A DNA stretch of 64,000 nucleotides from Alphaproteobacteria bacterium RIFCSPHIGHO2_01_FULL_41_14 (GCA_001767855.1 MEMF01000001.1:1-64000), one strand, 5' to 3'; positions 42,993 through 53,277 are shown, numbered from the stretch's first letter. The notes: a model not told the origin generated them from the letters alone. A program made the numbers and translations.

Positions 42993-43757
42993 TTACTTCT
43001 TCTTTGGGGTCTTCTTTTTGGTGGCTGGCTTTTTCGCCGCCTTAGCCGCTCCCTTTTTTTTAGCTTTGGGGTTTGCTGCTTTTTTAGCTTTAGGAGCAAC
43101 GACTTTCTTTGCCGCTTTAGGTTTTGTCGCCTTCACAGGCTTTACCGTCTTCTTTGCCGCTTTAGGCTTTGCTGCCTTCACAAGTTTAGGGACTTTTCTT
43201 TTTTTGAGGACCTCTTTTTTAGAGGGCATCACTTTGGGTTCTTTTTCCTTTTTCTCTGAGATTGCCAAAGATTCCTCTAAGTCTCTCTCTGTACACAACC
43301 CAAGTTCAACGGGGTTCCGGGGCTTTAAATTCTTGAAATTCCAATGGGAACGGTCGCGGATTTTATCAATGGTACTTTTGGTGGTTCCAACCAGTTTAAT
43401 GATTTGATTGTCACTCAGGTTGCCGTGGTGCCGCAAAAGCCAAGAAACCGCATCCGGTTTATCTTGACGTTTATTCAAGGGGGTATAGCGCGGGCCGCTG
43501 GTGCGCCGTTGCTTTTCAGAAAGCTCTTGTTTGAGTCTTAGTTTATGCAAGGGATTTTTTGTCGCTAGTTGAATTTCTTCAAAGGACAATTGCTCTGTGG
43601 CAATAGGGTCAACCCCCACCACAAAGGTTTCGCCATCAGCTAAAGCTTGAATCTCTAAGGGATGTAATCCACAAAACTCAGCGATTTGCTCAAAGGTTAA
43701 AGTTGTATTGTCTAAGAGCCAAGAAGCTGTTGCTCGAGGCATAAGTGGGGCAGTCAT
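42993..43757 (-). CDS. trcR: Cell-cycle regulator TrcR (DUF1013) with a histone-H1-like lysine tail
   Basis: Residues 1-165 match the alphaproteobacterial DUF1013/TrcR family (PRATASWLLDNTTLTFEQIA, LHPLEIQALADGE, DKPDAVSWLLRHHGNLSDNQ, RDRSHWNFKNLKPRNPVELG), a DNA-binding-like protein with helix-turn-helix segments. Residues 169-254 form a tail with 37 lysines in 86 positions, built from AKPKAAKK-like units as in histone H1 and bacterial Hc1/AlgP-type proteins. Strong ribosome-binding site GAAGGAGA. It is the first gene of a possible operon with the prepilin peptidase and gspEF. The tail should bind DNA without sequence preference; role inferred. Confidence 0.9.
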   Translation of the reverse strand: MTAPLMPRATASWLLDNTTLTFEQIAEFCGLHPLEIQALADGETFVVGVDPIATEQLSFEEIQLATKNPLHKLRLKQELSEKQRRTSGPRYTPLNKRQDKPDAVSWLLRHHGNLSDNQIIKLVGTTKSTIDKIRDRSHWNFKNLKPRNPVELGLCTERDLEESLAISEKKEKEPKVMPSKKEVLKKRKVPKLVKAAKPKAAKKTVKPVKATKPKAAKKVVAPKAKKAANPKAKKKGAAKAAKKPATKKKTPKKK

Positions 43758-43891
43758 TTCTGCGTCTCCTTCAAAAAATCGTCATTGCATAAAAGCAAGT
43801 GTATTCTAGGGCGACTTCCCCATTAGGTAAAGAAATTTCGTAAAAAAGAGAGAAAAAAAGGCCTTTCTCAAAGGAAAAACTCACTTTTTTC

Positions 43892-43920
43892 TTGATTCAA
43901 GGAAAGATTTCCAGTATTTA
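43892..43920 (+). promoter_or_regulatory. Possible promoter of rpmE
   Basis: TTGATT (43892-43897), a 17-base spacer and TATTTA (43915-43920), 31 bases before the rpmE ATG. The -10 box is a poor match. Confidence 0.3.
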
Positions 43921-43951
43921 AAGAGGACTGAAAATAAGTAGGATTCAATCA

Positions 43952-44182
43952 ATGAAAAAGAACATACACCCAGATTATCACACCATCAAAGTTGTTATGA
44001 CGGATGGATCTGAATATGAAACACGTTCCACATGGGGCAAAGAGGGTGATGTGCTGCGACTTCAAACAGATCCGAAAAACCATCCGGCGTGGACTGGCGT
44101 TCAAAGACTTTTGAATGCGGGCGGCCAGGTTGGTAAGTTTAAAAATCGTTTTGGCGGTCTTAACATTAAGCCAACAAAGTAG
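43952..44182 (+). CDS. rpmE: 50S ribosomal protein L31
   Basis: A 76-residue protein, [20 protein letters not shown], with HPAWTG near the middle and KFKNRFGGL near the end, the usual L31 blocks. The zinc-binding cysteines of the C+ form are missing, so it is a zinc-independent (C-) paralogue type. Confidence 0.95.
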   Translation: MKKNIHPDYHTIKVVMTDGSEYETRSTWGKEGDVLRLQTDPKNHPAWTGVQRLLNAGGQVGKFKNRFGGLNIKPTK

Positions 44183-44259
44183 ACTTTTTAAGCCTCAGGA
44201 CACTCTTTTGAAAAGACTGTTTTGATGGCCTCTGTTGTTTGTCTAAAAGAACAGGCTCC

Positions 44260-44490
44260 TTACTTTTCTACCCACTTACCCTGGGCATTCTTACGGTAGA
44301 CTACTTTCACCGCTCCCCAGGCTACCCGATGGCAGATTTCTTCTAACGAGTCTTCTGGGTCACGCCGAGTATCTTTTTTAAAATATTGGGAATGGGCATT
44401 GTTGTAGGCCGCTCGATAAATCTCTTGGGCATGATGCGGCAGCACATGTTGGACACCCTCTGGTAAATCTTTGATGGTTTTGTAAGGCAT
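44260..44490 (-). CDS. ChaB-family protein
   Basis: A 76-residue protein beginning MPYKTIKDLPEGVQHVLPHH, with AQEIYRAAYNNAHSQY and the closing AWGAVKVVYRKNAQGKW block of the ChaB domain. The name comes from the cation-transport regulator ChaB of Escherichia coli; actual function is uncertain. AGGAGGAACCC precedes the start. Confidence 0.93.
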   Translation of the reverse strand: MPYKTIKDLPEGVQHVLPHHAQEIYRAAYNNAHSQYFKKDTRRDPEDSLEEICHRVAWGAVKVVYRKNAQGKWVEK

Positions 44491-44524
44491 GGGTTCCTCC
44501 CCAACTCAATAAACAGACTTCTTT

Positions 44525-45064
44525 TTAATTACTATAAAATATTGTTTGAGGGGTGTTAAGCAATTTTTCCTTCAGCGACTTCCCCCAATAATAATCTCCC
44601 CTTTCCCCGGATTTTTTAATCACCAGATGACAGGGAATAAAAATGGAAATGGGGTTGCGCGAAATGGCTTGGCCCACGGCTTGGAATGCCCGGGGATACC
44701 CAGCTTGATAGGCGATTTCTTTATACGTGGTGGGTTGATGGCGGGGGAGGGCGTAGAGAGCTTGCCAGACTTTGATTTGAAAAGGAGTTCCCCACAGCTC
44801 AAAGGCTTCAATGTCCTGTGGATTGACGAGAGCTTCTTGGAAAGACGCTTGCCGCCACGCGGGGCGATGGCACAAATCGGCCCGAACGGCTTCTTCGGGA
44901 AAGTCGGGCCCGACGAGTCCTAAGGCAACCATATTTTTATCTTTTAAAAGACCAACATAGGGGAACCCTTGGGTGTGTCCGGTGAACAAGGTAAGGGTAA
45001 GGCCGCGTCCTTGTTGAGGGGGTGGGGCGGAGACAATCACCTTAAGAGTGGGTGAGATCGGCAT
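44525..45064 (-). CDS. ogt: Methylated-DNA-protein-cysteine S-methyltransferase (Ogt/MGMT family)
   Basis: Suicide repair enzyme that removes methyl groups from O6-methylguanine. The 179-residue product has FQIKVWQALYALP and TTYKEIAYQAGYP of the helix-turn-helix DNA-binding part, and the acceptor Cys145 in IPCHLVIK. The usual motif is PCHRV; Leu replaces the Arg here, which may lower activity or mark a divergent branch. The start overlaps the end of glmM by 23 bases. Confidence 0.88.
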   Translation of the reverse strand: MPISPTLKVIVSAPPPQQGRGLTLTLFTGHTQGFPYVGLLKDKNMVALGLVGPDFPEEAVRADLCHRPAWRQASFQEALVNPQDIEAFELWGTPFQIKVWQALYALPRHQPTTYKEIAYQAGYPRAFQAVGQAISRNPISIFIPCHLVIKKSGERGDYYWGKSLKEKLLNTPQTIFYSN

Positions 45065-46400
45065 CTTTTAAAAGTTTCTCCACTTTCTTTAAGGTTCCCT
45101 CTAACTGGGCTTTGTCGGGTCCTTCCACCATCAACCGTACAACAGGTTCTGTCCCCGAGGGGCGGACCAAAAGACGATCGCCTTGTTTCTGAGAGGCCCG
45201 AGAAATCTTTTCAATTTCCTTTAAAAGATGAGGGTCTTGGAGCAGCTTTTTATTCTTCAATTTGAGGTTGCTCGTGATCTGAGGTGTCAGGGCAAAAGGA
45301 TGCAAGATTTGGCTAGCCGGTTTTTTTGATTGAACGAGCAGAGAGAGCACCTGCAAGGCAGCCACAAGTCCGTCGCCTGTGGTGCCATAGTCGCTGAAGA
45401 CAATATGGCCAGAGGGTTCACCCCCTACATTAGCGCCCCGTCTTTTCATTTCTTCGGTGACATAGCGATCCCCCACAGCGGTACGCACAAGAGAGATACC
45501 TCTATGAGACAAGAACTTTTCTAACCCCATGTTTGACATAATGGTGGACACAACAGCGTTACCTTTGAGCTGTCCTTTTTCTTTCCAGAGCGATGCAATG
45601 ACGCCGATGAGGAGGTCTCCCTCAACAACTGTTCCGTTTTCATCACAGACGATGAGTCGATCCGCATCTCCATCTAGACCAATACCGATGTCGGCATTAT
45701 GTGTTCGGACCGTCTTTGCCATCAGGCCAGGAGAGGTGGCGCCACAGTCTAAATTGATGTTTTTCCCATTGGGGTCATCTCCGATAGGGATAATGTGGGC
45801 CCCTAACTCCCATAAAACCATGGGGGCAATTTTGTACGCGGCGCCATTGGCGCAATCCACCACAATTTTGAGACCATCTAATCTTAAACCTGCAGGGAAG
45901 GTGGATTTTACAAATTCAATATAGCGCCCAGGAGCATCATCCAACCGTTTGGCACGGCCGAGTTGATCCGGGGAGGCAAGGTATTCACTATCAAAGCTTA
46001 GAATTTTCTGTTCAATCTCCAGTTCTTGAGCGTCAGACAGTTTGTTTCCTTCGGGGGTGAAGAGTTTAATACCATTATCTGTATACGGGTTGTGGGAGGC
46101 TGAAATCATAACCCCAAGATCCGCACGCAAAGAGCGGGTAAGCAACGCAACGGCGGGGGTGGGCAGAGGGCCTACCAAGACCACGTCCATCCCCACGGAA
46201 ATAAAACCCGCGGTGAGCGCTGGTTCTACCATATATCCCGAGAGACGAGTGTCTTTACCGATCACCACCAAATGATGTCGGTCTTCTTTCTGAAAACATC
46301 GTCCTGCCGCTTGAGCCATGCGGAGCAGCATGTCAGGGGTCATGTTTCCTTTATTAACGAGGCCTCGAATGCCGTCTGTACCAAAGAATTTTCTTTTCAC
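45042..46400 (-). CDS. glmM: Phosphoglucosamine mutase
   Basis: Interconverts glucosamine-6-phosphate and glucosamine-1-phosphate for peptidoglycan and lipopolysaccharide. The 452-residue product has FGTDGIRG near the start, the phosphoserine Ser102 in [13 protein letters not shown], the metal-binding DGDADR and the phosphate-binding [10 protein letters not shown]. The start overlaps the ftsH stop by 4 bases; the ftsH-glmM order is conserved in alphaproteobacteria. Confidence 0.98.
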   Translation of the reverse strand: MKRKFFGTDGIRGLVNKGNMTPDMLLRMAQAAGRCFQKEDRHHLVVIGKDTRLSGYMVEPALTAGFISVGMDVVLVGPLPTPAVALLTRSLRADLGVMISASHNPYTDNGIKLFTPEGNKLSDAQELEIEQKILSFDSEYLASPDQLGRAKRLDDAPGRYIEFVKSTFPAGLRLDGLKIVVDCANGAAYKIAPMVLWELGAHIIPIGDDPNGKNINLDCGATSPGLMAKTVRTHNADIGIGLDGDADRLIVCDENGTVVEGDLLIGVIASLWKEKGQLKGNAVVSTIMSNMGLEKFLSHRGISLVRTAVGDRYVTEEMKRRGANVGGEPSGHIVFSDYGTTGDGLVAALQVLSLLVQSKKPASQILHPFALTPQITSNLKLKNKKLLQDPHLLKEIEKISRASQKQGDRLLVRPSGTEPVVRLMVEGPDKAQLEGTLKKVEKLLKDADLTHS

Positions 46401-48352
46401 GATTCCTCTTTAGGAGTTTTTTTGGGTTTAGAAAGTTTCATCAATTTCTTCTTGATCGTTTGTAGTTTGGATTTAGGGGAGACCTCTTCCAAAATAGGGA
46501 GAGAGGTTTGATGAATCTTGCGTGGCTTTTGCTGAGCTACCGGTTTTATTTTTTTGCCCGCGAGCAAGTTATTGATGTCTTCCCCTGTGAGGGTTTCAAA
46601 CTCAATCAAAGCTTGGGCCAAATCTTCCAGTTGTGTAGTATGCTTGGTCAAAATTTTTCGAGCCGTTTGATAGGCTTCATCCACAATGCGTCGAACTTCT
46701 TGATCCACGGTTTGCGCGGTGGCTTCCGACATGGTTTGTGTTTGGGTGACTGAGTGTCCGAGGAAAAGCTCTTGCTGGGGGGAGCCATAAGTAATAGGCC
46801 CCATCTTTTCACTAAGACCCCATTCTGTCACCATGCGACGGGCTATTTCTGTAGCATATTTAATATCAGAAGAGGCCCCCGTGGTCACTTTGTCTGTACC
46901 GAAGATTTGTTCTTCTGCCACACGACCGCCCATGGCGACGGCCAGATCCGCCTTCAACTTTGCAAAACTTATGGAAAGACGGTCTCCCTCGGGCAGGCGC
47001 ATGACCATTCCCAAAGAACGACCTCGTGGAATGATGGTGGCTTTATGAATCGGGTCAGACTCAGACAAATGAGACCCCACCAAAGCGTGTCCAGCTTCAT
47101 GATAGGCAGTGAGTTTCTTTTCTTCTTCGCTCATGGCGAGAGATCGACGTTCTGCGCCCATCATGACCTTGTCTTTGGCTTCTTCTAATTCTGCCATTCC
47201 CACAAATCGGCGCCCTTTGCGTGCGGCGAGCAGGGCGGCTTCATTCACAAGATTGGCAAGATCTGCCCCAGAGAATCCTGGAGTTCCTCGAGCAATGACG
47301 CGGGCATCAATATCATCCCCTTTTTGAATTTTCTGCAGGTGTACTTTTAAGATGTCTTCCCGACCATTCACGTCAGGCGCAGGGACGATGACTTGGCGAT
47401 CAAATCGACCGGGTCGCAGAAGGGCAGGATCTAAAACATCAGGCCTGTTGGTGGCAGCAATGAGAATGATCCCTTCGTTGGATTCAAATCCATCCATCTC
47501 CACCAAAAGCTGGTTGAGCGTTTGTTCGCGTTCGTCATTCCCTCCCCCAAGGCCAGCACCCCGATGGCGTCCAACCGCATCGATTTCATCGATAAAGATG
47601 ATGCAGGGAGCATGTTTTTTGGCTTGCTCAAACATATCTCTGACTCGGCTCGCGCCCACACCTACGAACATCTCCACAAAATCAGATCCTGAGATGGAGA
47701 AGAAAGGCACATTGGCTTCACCGGCAATCGCCCGTGCCAATAAGGTTTTTCCGTTTCCAGGAGATCCGATCAACAGGACCCCTTTGGGAATTTTCCCGCC
47801 CAAGCGTTGGAATTTGGGGGGATCTTTTAAGAATTCTACAATTTCTTCTACTTCTTGTTTGGATTCATTAATGCCGGCCACATCTTTAAAGGTAATTTTT
47901 CCAGATTTTGGAATCAGAAGTTTTGCTTTCGATTTGCCGAACCCCATGGCTTTTCCACTACCGGACTGCATTTGACGGTAAAAATAAATCCACACTCCGA
48001 TGAACAAAAGGGTGGGGAACCAAGAAACAAAGATACTCCAGAAGGTGGAACGATCTTCCTCTCGCCCTGCGACCTCTACTTTAACGCCATTTTTTGCAAG
48101 GACATTAGCCACTTCTGTTTTTTCAGGTACTTTGGTGGTAAAGGCAGATCCATCCATCCGTTTGCCCGAGATAGCATCCCCTCGCATAACCACTTCTTTA
48201 ATATCATTGGTTTCCACGGCCTGCTGAAAGGACGTGTAATCAATGGCTTTGCCTTGAATTTTCGAAGTGTCGTCTAAAAATGTTTGGTAGATGAAGAAAA
48301 GACCAAAAACCAATAACAATAAAATCAAAAAATTTCTTTGATTTGTACTCAT
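46397..48352 (-). CDS. ftsH: ATP-dependent zinc metalloprotease FtsH
   Basis: Membrane AAA+ protease for quality control and regulated turnover. The 651-residue product has two transmembrane helices (about residues 7-24 and 108-126) flanking the periplasmic domain, Walker A GSPGNGKT (196-203), FIDEIDAVG, the second region of homology and the zinc site HEAGH (about 418-422). The length is normal. It stands 33 bases after tilS and overlaps glmM, as part of cpoB-tilS-ftsH-glmM. Confidence 0.98.
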   Translation of the reverse strand: MSTNQRNFLILLLLVFGLFFIYQTFLDDTSKIQGKAIDYTSFQQAVETNDIKEVVMRGDAISGKRMDGSAFTTKVPEKTEVANVLAKNGVKVEVAGREEDRSTFWSIFVSWFPTLLFIGVWIYFYRQMQSGSGKAMGFGKSKAKLLIPKSGKITFKDVAGINESKQEVEEIVEFLKDPPKFQRLGGKIPKGVLLIGSPGNGKTLLARAIAGEANVPFFSISGSDFVEMFVGVGASRVRDMFEQAKKHAPCIIFIDEIDAVGRHRGAGLGGGNDEREQTLNQLLVEMDGFESNEGIILIAATNRPDVLDPALLRPGRFDRQVIVPAPDVNGREDILKVHLQKIQKGDDIDARVIARGTPGFSGADLANLVNEAALLAARKGRRFVGMAELEEAKDKVMMGAERRSLAMSEEEKKLTAYHEAGHALVGSHLSESDPIHKATIIPRGRSLGMVMRLPEGDRLSISFAKLKADLAVAMGGRVAEEQIFGTDKVTTGASSDIKYATEIARRMVTEWGLSEKMGPITYGSPQQELFLGHSVTQTQTMSEATAQTVDQEVRRIVDEAYQTARKILTKHTTQLEDLAQALIEFETLTGEDINNLLAGKKIKPVAQQKPRKIHQTSLPILEEVSPKSKLQTIKKKLMKLSKPKKTPKEES

Positions 48353-48385
48353 ATAAAAACTCCTAAAACGAAGGAAATTGTAGAC

Positions 48386-49639
48386 TTAAACAAAGAATTC
48401 TGCAAGCAAAGAATGTTGTGGCTGATAGAGAAAAGAAGGGTAAGTCGTTTCCTCTACAGAAGATTTTAGAAAAGGAACGGCAACGACTTTGTTTTCTTGC
48501 CAATAAGCGGGAAAGGTTATCACAACGGGATAGGGAAGAGAAGACGCGATCTCTGACCGAATTTGAGACCATCCCTCTCGGCCCAAAGGTTTGAGGTGGG
48601 TATGCGGGGGAAGAGGGCCGTTGACCCAAAATCGGTTCCACAATTTTTCATTGGGCTGCAGGGCGCGGGTGGGAGGGAGTAACCGACGATCGGGCACAAT
48701 CCATACCGTCTTTTGATGAACGTAGACAACGCATTTCCCCAAAGAGGTGGGGGAATACTCTTGCTGCTGCCATTTCTGATAGAGGCGTTCAACAGAGGAA
48801 GGGCTGGGGAAATACTCTAGATTTCCGATGCATCGAATCAGAAAGCTCAACGCCCGCTTAAGGATCGCTTTATCTGCCTCGCCTACAGCGCTGAGGGGCA
48901 GACGTCCATATCCTTCTTTTCCTACTCGGACATGGAGGGCCAAAAACTGAGCGGTTTCTTTCTCTTCTGTCCGGCGATTCTCTTGATACGATAAGAGGTC
49001 TTGGGGGGGTAAGGGGTGTTGGCGCAAGTGAGCGCGGCGGAAAGCCAAGTTTTGATTACTAGGATCTTCCAAGTGGGGGTGGGTACCCAAACTGGTTTTG
49101 AGGTCTTCTTTTTTGAAAGAAAGAAGAGGGCGGATTAAGCGTCCCGTGTCAAAATAAGTCACCGCACTCATGCCGGACAACCCATACGCTGTACTGTGAG
49201 CTTGGTGGCGCATCACATAAGTTTCTTGTTGATCATCGGCATGATGAGCGGTTGCTAAATGGAGAATGCCGCTTACACCACACGCGTCTTCCAACAACTT
49301 ATAACGGGCTTGACGGGCTTTTTCTTGCAGGCGACTGGTGGGCTTGTGGGTGTGATTCCATGTCAAGATACAGCAAGGAATGCCTTGGTCTTCAAGCCAG
49401 GTTTTGACTTGGTGGGCCTCTTCTGTAGAGGTGAGTCTTAGTTTGTGGTCTACATGAAACGCCTGGAGGCTGCCGCCTTGTTGGCTGATCCATTTTTGGA
49501 GAAGGAAAGTGAGCGCCAAACTGTCGCTGCCTCCAGACACCGCGACTCCTAAGAGAGGGCGATCTTCGAAAGGACCAAAGTGCTCCATCTCCTTAGAAAA
49601 CCGATCAAAAAGAGTAACAGGAATATTTAGGCGAGACAT
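48386..49639 (-). CDS. tilS: tRNA(Ile)-lysidine synthase TilS
   Basis: Modifies cytidine 34 of the CAU-anticodon tRNA-Ile to lysidine. The start at MSRLNIP (49639) is preferred; the frame extends 5 residues. The PP-loop SGGSDS (residues 35-40), FHVDHKLR and HHADDQQETYVMR are the conserved blocks, and a C-terminal domain follows, 417 residues in all. It overlaps the end of cpoB by 13 bases. Confidence 0.95.
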   Translation of the reverse strand: MSRLNIPVTLFDRFSKEMEHFGPFEDRPLLGVAVSGGSDSLALTFLLQKWISQQGGSLQAFHVDHKLRLTSTEEAHQVKTWLEDQGIPCCILTWNHTHKPTSRLQEKARQARYKLLEDACGVSGILHLATAHHADDQQETYVMRHQAHSTAYGLSGMSAVTYFDTGRLIRPLLSFKKEDLKTSLGTHPHLEDPSNQNLAFRRAHLRQHPLPPQDLLSYQENRRTEEKETAQFLALHVRVGKEGYGRLPLSAVGEADKAILKRALSFLIRCIGNLEYFPSPSSVERLYQKWQQQEYSPTSLGKCVVYVHQKTVWIVPDRRLLPPTRALQPNEKLWNRFWVNGPLPPHTHLKPLGREGWSQIRSEIASSLPYPVVITFPAYWQENKVVAVPFLKSSVEETTYPSFLYQPQHSLLAEFFV

Positions 49640-50448
49640 GAAAGGGAAGCGCAAGCCATAGAAAGGCGCTCTTGGAAATCTTCAGATGTCTTTGGATAAT
49701 CTGTTTTTATTTTCGTCAGCGTTGTGCAGGCTTCTTTATTTTTTCCTAACTTTTCAAGGGCAAATGCCATCATGAGCAAAACTTCTGGCGCTTCGGGAGC
49801 CTTGGGTGATTTCTTATAGAATTCTCCCGCATAGAGAGCCGCTTCTTGATACTCATCTTTCTTGTAAGTTACATAAACAAGTTCTTTATAGATGGAGGCA
49901 ATATGGGGATCATTTGGAAATTTAGTCACAAATAAATGCAACGCCTTTTCAAATCGTTTTTCGGGGAGGATGCGCCCTGAGGTTTCAATATGAAGCCTCA
50001 GTTCATCGGCGCTCATTTTGTTTAACTTATCCTGGTAGGCTTGATCATCACTTTTCTGAACCGTTTCTGTTGTGTCAGAGATCGTTTTTTCCAAAGATGC
50101 GATCTTTCCTTCAAAACTGGCTTGCCTTTTTTCAGCCTCACTTTTGCTCGTTAAAATCTGCTGTTGGAGTTCTTCCATCTTACTAATAACCCCAGATACT
50201 TGGGCTTTAAGAGATTGAATTTTTTCAAGAAATAGGGTGTGCGACGGATCTTCGGGTGGGTTGGCGCCGGCTTCTTGATAGGCCGGATCTCCGCCGAAAC
50301 GTTTATAAATAAACTTCTGTAAAGTGGCCAGTTCTTCCGCAAGACGAGACAGATTGTGCCCACCGATTTCCACAGGAGCGTCCGCAGGGGCATCCGCTAA
50401 AAGAGAGCTTGAGAGGGTGAGCAGTATAAAAAAAACAATTTTGTTCAT
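49627..50448 (-). CDS. cpoB: Cell division coordinator CpoB (YbgF), Tol-Pal associated
   Basis: Periplasmic protein that links peptidoglycan synthesis to outer-membrane constriction. The 273-residue product has a signal peptide (MNKIVFFILLTLSSSLLA), a coiled-coil region (about residues 70-135) and C-terminal TPRs (about 150-265; YKELVYVTYKKDEYQEAALYAGEFY and PEVLLMMAFALEKLGK). tol and pal genes are not in the window. The mature N-terminus DAPADAPVE is acidic. First gene of the cpoB-tilS-ftsH-glmM-ogt run, divergent from valS. Confidence 0.9.
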   Translation of the reverse strand: MNKIVFFILLTLSSSLLADAPADAPVEIGGHNLSRLAEELATLQKFIYKRFGGDPAYQEAGANPPEDPSHTLFLEKIQSLKAQVSGVISKMEELQQQILTSKSEAEKRQASFEGKIASLEKTISDTTETVQKSDDQAYQDKLNKMSADELRLHIETSGRILPEKRFEKALHLFVTKFPNDPHIASIYKELVYVTYKKDEYQEAALYAGEFYKKSPKAPEAPEVLLMMAFALEKLGKNKEACTTLTKIKTDYPKTSEDFQERLSMACASLSCLA

Positions 50449-50570
50449 GGAGACAATTTCCTTCTATGATTTGAAAATACCATAGAGTGGGGTCTTTTTC
50501 CCATATTTTTCTTTAAAATTCCGGGAGCTTTATGTAAAACTCAAAGTCTAAAGAAAGTGTAGTGTTTGGA

Positions 50571-53207
50571 ATGTTAGAAAAAAAATACGATTCAGCCGTA
50601 ACGGAAAAATATTTTTATACGTTGTGGGAAAAATCCGGGTGTTTTAAACCCTCGGGTAAAGGCAGGCCATACACCATCATTATGCCGCCTGCCAATGTCA
50701 CCGGAAGTTTGCATTTAGGGCATGCGCTTACCTTTACGTTGCAAGATATTCTCATTCGATTTCACCGTATGAAAGGCCGGGATGTTTTGTGGCAGGCCGG
50801 GACAGACCACGCTGGCATTGCCACCCAAATGGTAGTCGAGCGCCAGTTAGCTGAAAAAGGAACGATGCGACAGGATTTGGGTCGCGAGGCATTTCTAGAA
50901 GAGGTCTGGACATGGAAAGCTAAATCTGGGGGCGACATCATTGATCAACTAAAACGTCTGGGTGCTAGTGCCGATTGGTCACGGGAGCGATTCACCATGG
51001 ATGATCAGGCGAACCAAGGGGTGAAACGATCTTTTATTCAACTCTATAAAGATGGGCTGATTTACCGAGATAAGCGTTTGGTCAATTGGGATGCGACATA
51101 CCAAACAGCTATTTCCGATTTGGAAGTGATTCAAAAGGACGTTAAAGGTAAGATGTATTATGTTGCTTATCCTTTGGAGTCAGGAGAAGGGCGAATTGTC
51201 ATTGCAACCACACGACCAGAAACATTTTTTGGAGATGTAGCGGTGGCAGTGCACCCCCAAGATGAACGGTATAAACATCTCATTGGAACACGGGTTATAC
51301 AACCTCTGACCGAGAGAGCTCTCCCCATTATCGGAGATGATCATTGTGATCCTGACAAGGGCACGGGGGCTGTTAAAATTACACCCGCCCATGATTTCAA
51401 CGATTTTGAGATGGCGCAGCGACATGGCTTAGAGGCGCTCTCTATTTTAGACGAGCACAATAGATTGAGGGGGGCGTGTGTCCTCGGAGACTATGTGGGG
51501 TTGACCACCCGCCAAGCGCGTGAAAAAGTGCTGGCTGCTTTTGAAGAGAACGGGGTACTCGAAAAAATAGAAGACATCACCCACACTGTGCCACATGGGG
51601 ATCGTTCCGACAGTGTGATCGAGCCTCGGTTAACAGATCAGTGGTATGTGGATGCAAAGACTCTGTCAAAAAAAGCTATGGAAGCGGTGGAGAAAGGTGA
51701 CACCACTTTCTTTCCCGAACAGTGGACGAAGGTTTACTTTGACTGGCTCAACAACATTCAGCCCTGGTGCATTTCCCGCCAGATTTGGTGGGGGCACTCC
51801 ATTCCGGCTTGGTATGGGCCAGAGGGCCATGTCTTCGTGGCGTATACAGAAAAAGAGGCGCAAGAACAGGCCGAAAAAACATATGGTCACTCTGTTGATC
51901 TAACGCCAGATCCAGATGTGTTGGATACGTGGTTTTCTTCTGGTCTTTGGCCAATTGTAACCTTAGGGGGGTTTGAGAATCATCCTGACTTTCAAAAACG
52001 GTATCCAACCGATGTGTTGGTAACGGGGTTTGACATCATCTTTTTCTGGGTCGCTCGTATGATGATGCTGGGGATTTATTTCACCCAGAAAGTTCCCTTC
52101 CGAGACGTTTACATGCATGCCTTGGTTCGTGATACCAAAGGACAAAAGATGTCTAAGTCTAAAGGCAATGTCATCGATCCTTTGTATCTGATTGACGAAT
52201 ATGGGGCTGATGCGCTTCGATTCACGTTGGCCTCCTTAGCGGCGCCAGGTCGGGACATCAAGCTATCGGAAGCTCATGTTGAGGGATCGCGTAATTTCAT
52301 CACCAAGCTTTGGAATGCCACACGGTATGCTCAGATGAATGGGGCGGTGTGGAGAGAAGAGTTTCAAGCAGAAAAATGTGTCTTTGAAATCAATCGCTGG
52401 ATTGTGGCAGAACTTGCGCTTTGTGCCGAAGAGGTGGGGACAGCGATTCAGAGTTATCGATTCCATGAGGCAGCCCAAACCCTCTATCATTTCTTATGGG
52501 GTACGTTTTGTGATTGGTATGTGGAATTTACAAAGCCACTCTTACTGGGCGATGCAGGGCCGATAAAAACAGAGATTCAACACACCATGGCGTGGGCGGT
52601 TGGGCAGCTGTGCCACTTGATGCACCCCTTGATGCCGTATGTGACAGAAGAGATTTGGCGTGCCATAGGGGGGAAAGGCCTTCTCATTAGGGCTTCTTGG
52701 CCGTCTCTCGGGCGTGTGTCTGCTTTTGAGGACGCTCGAGAAGAAATCAATCACGTCATTGAGGTGATTTCGGAATTCCGTTCTTTGCGGAGCGACCTTA
52801 GCATCGAACCTCCTTTTGTTTTAAGCATATTCACGGGTTCATTATCAGGCCAGGCTCAAACAGTCATTTCAAAGCATGGAGTTGTTTTAGAAGGGCTGGG
52901 TCGTATCAAATTTGTTCATCAAGCCCCTAAGGGCAAGATGATTGATCTTGTGATTAACGGGGAATCTTTTGGGGTAGAAGTAACGGGAGCGTTTGACCCT
53001 ATTCAAGAAATGACAAGATTAGAAAAGGAATTGCAAAAGGTGGAAGAAGAGTTACTAAAGGTGGAAAAGAAATTAAGTGATCCGCTTCTTTTATCAAAAG
53101 CTCCCCGAGAGATTGTTAAAGAATTGCAGGACAGAAAGAAGATCTTTAGGTCCAAACAAGAAAAATATCAACAATCTCTCGGGAAAATAAAAACGCTTTT
53201 GGAATAG
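50571..53207 (+). CDS. valS: Valyl-tRNA synthetase
   Basis: Class I synthetase charging tRNA-Val. The ATG at 50571 (MLEKKYDSAVTEKYFY) suits the family; GTG 50562 would add 3 residues. HIGH-type LHLGHAL, the editing domain (about residues 175-350; TTRPETFFGDVAVAVHP), KMSKSKGN and the C-terminal coiled-coil tRNA-binding arm (last 65 residues, TRLEKELQKVEEELLKVEKK) are all present in 878 residues. An exact palindrome follows the stop. Confidence 0.97.
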   Translation: MLEKKYDSAVTEKYFYTLWEKSGCFKPSGKGRPYTIIMPPANVTGSLHLGHALTFTLQDILIRFHRMKGRDVLWQAGTDHAGIATQMVVERQLAEKGTMRQDLGREAFLEEVWTWKAKSGGDIIDQLKRLGASADWSRERFTMDDQANQGVKRSFIQLYKDGLIYRDKRLVNWDATYQTAISDLEVIQKDVKGKMYYVAYPLESGEGRIVIATTRPETFFGDVAVAVHPQDERYKHLIGTRVIQPLTERALPIIGDDHCDPDKGTGAVKITPAHDFNDFEMAQRHGLEALSILDEHNRLRGACVLGDYVGLTTRQAREKVLAAFEENGVLEKIEDITHTVPHGDRSDSVIEPRLTDQWYVDAKTLSKKAMEAVEKGDTTFFPEQWTKVYFDWLNNIQPWCISRQIWWGHSIPAWYGPEGHVFVAYTEKEAQEQAEKTYGHSVDLTPDPDVLDTWFSSGLWPIVTLGGFENHPDFQKRYPTDVLVTGFDIIFFWVARMMMLGIYFTQKVPFRDVYMHALVRDTKGQKMSKSKGNVIDPLYLIDEYGADALRFTLASLAAPGRDIKLSEAHVEGSRNFITKLWNATRYAQMNGAVWREEFQAEKCVFEINRWIVAELALCAEEVGTAIQSYRFHEAAQTLYHFLWGTFCDWYVEFTKPLLLGDAGPIKTEIQHTMAWAVGQLCHLMHPLMPYVTEEIWRAIGGKGLLIRASWPSLGRVSAFEDAREEINHVIEVISEFRSLRSDLSIEPPFVLSIFTGSLSGQAQTVISKHGVVLEGLGRIKFVHQAPKGKMIDLVINGESFGVEVTGAFDPIQEMTRLEKELQKVEEELLKVEKKLSDPLLLSKAPREIVKELQDRKKIFRSKQEKYQQSLGKIKTLLE

Positions 53208-53227
53208 TTAAAAAACAGAAGAGCTCA

Positions 53228-53259
53228 AATCTTTTCATAGAAATTTCTATGAAAAGATT
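53228..53259. terminator. Perfect 32-base palindrome between convergent genes, probably a two-way terminator
   Basis: The 16-base arm 53228-53243 (AATCTTTTCATAGAAA) is the exact reverse complement of 53244-53259, with no spacer. It lies 20 bases after the valS stop and 18 bases before the stop of the minus-strand lipoprotein gene. The stem is AT-rich and lacks a long T run, so termination is likely but not certain; a binding site for a dimeric protein is the alternative. Confidence 0.55.
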
Positions 53260-53277
53260 GCCTCCCTGTATTCCAAC

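Noticed and set aside
43018..43407. Plus-strand frame rich in Phe, Ala and Leu that looks like a membrane protein
   Set aside because: It is the antisense of the lysine/alanine tail of TrcR and has no ribosome-binding site.
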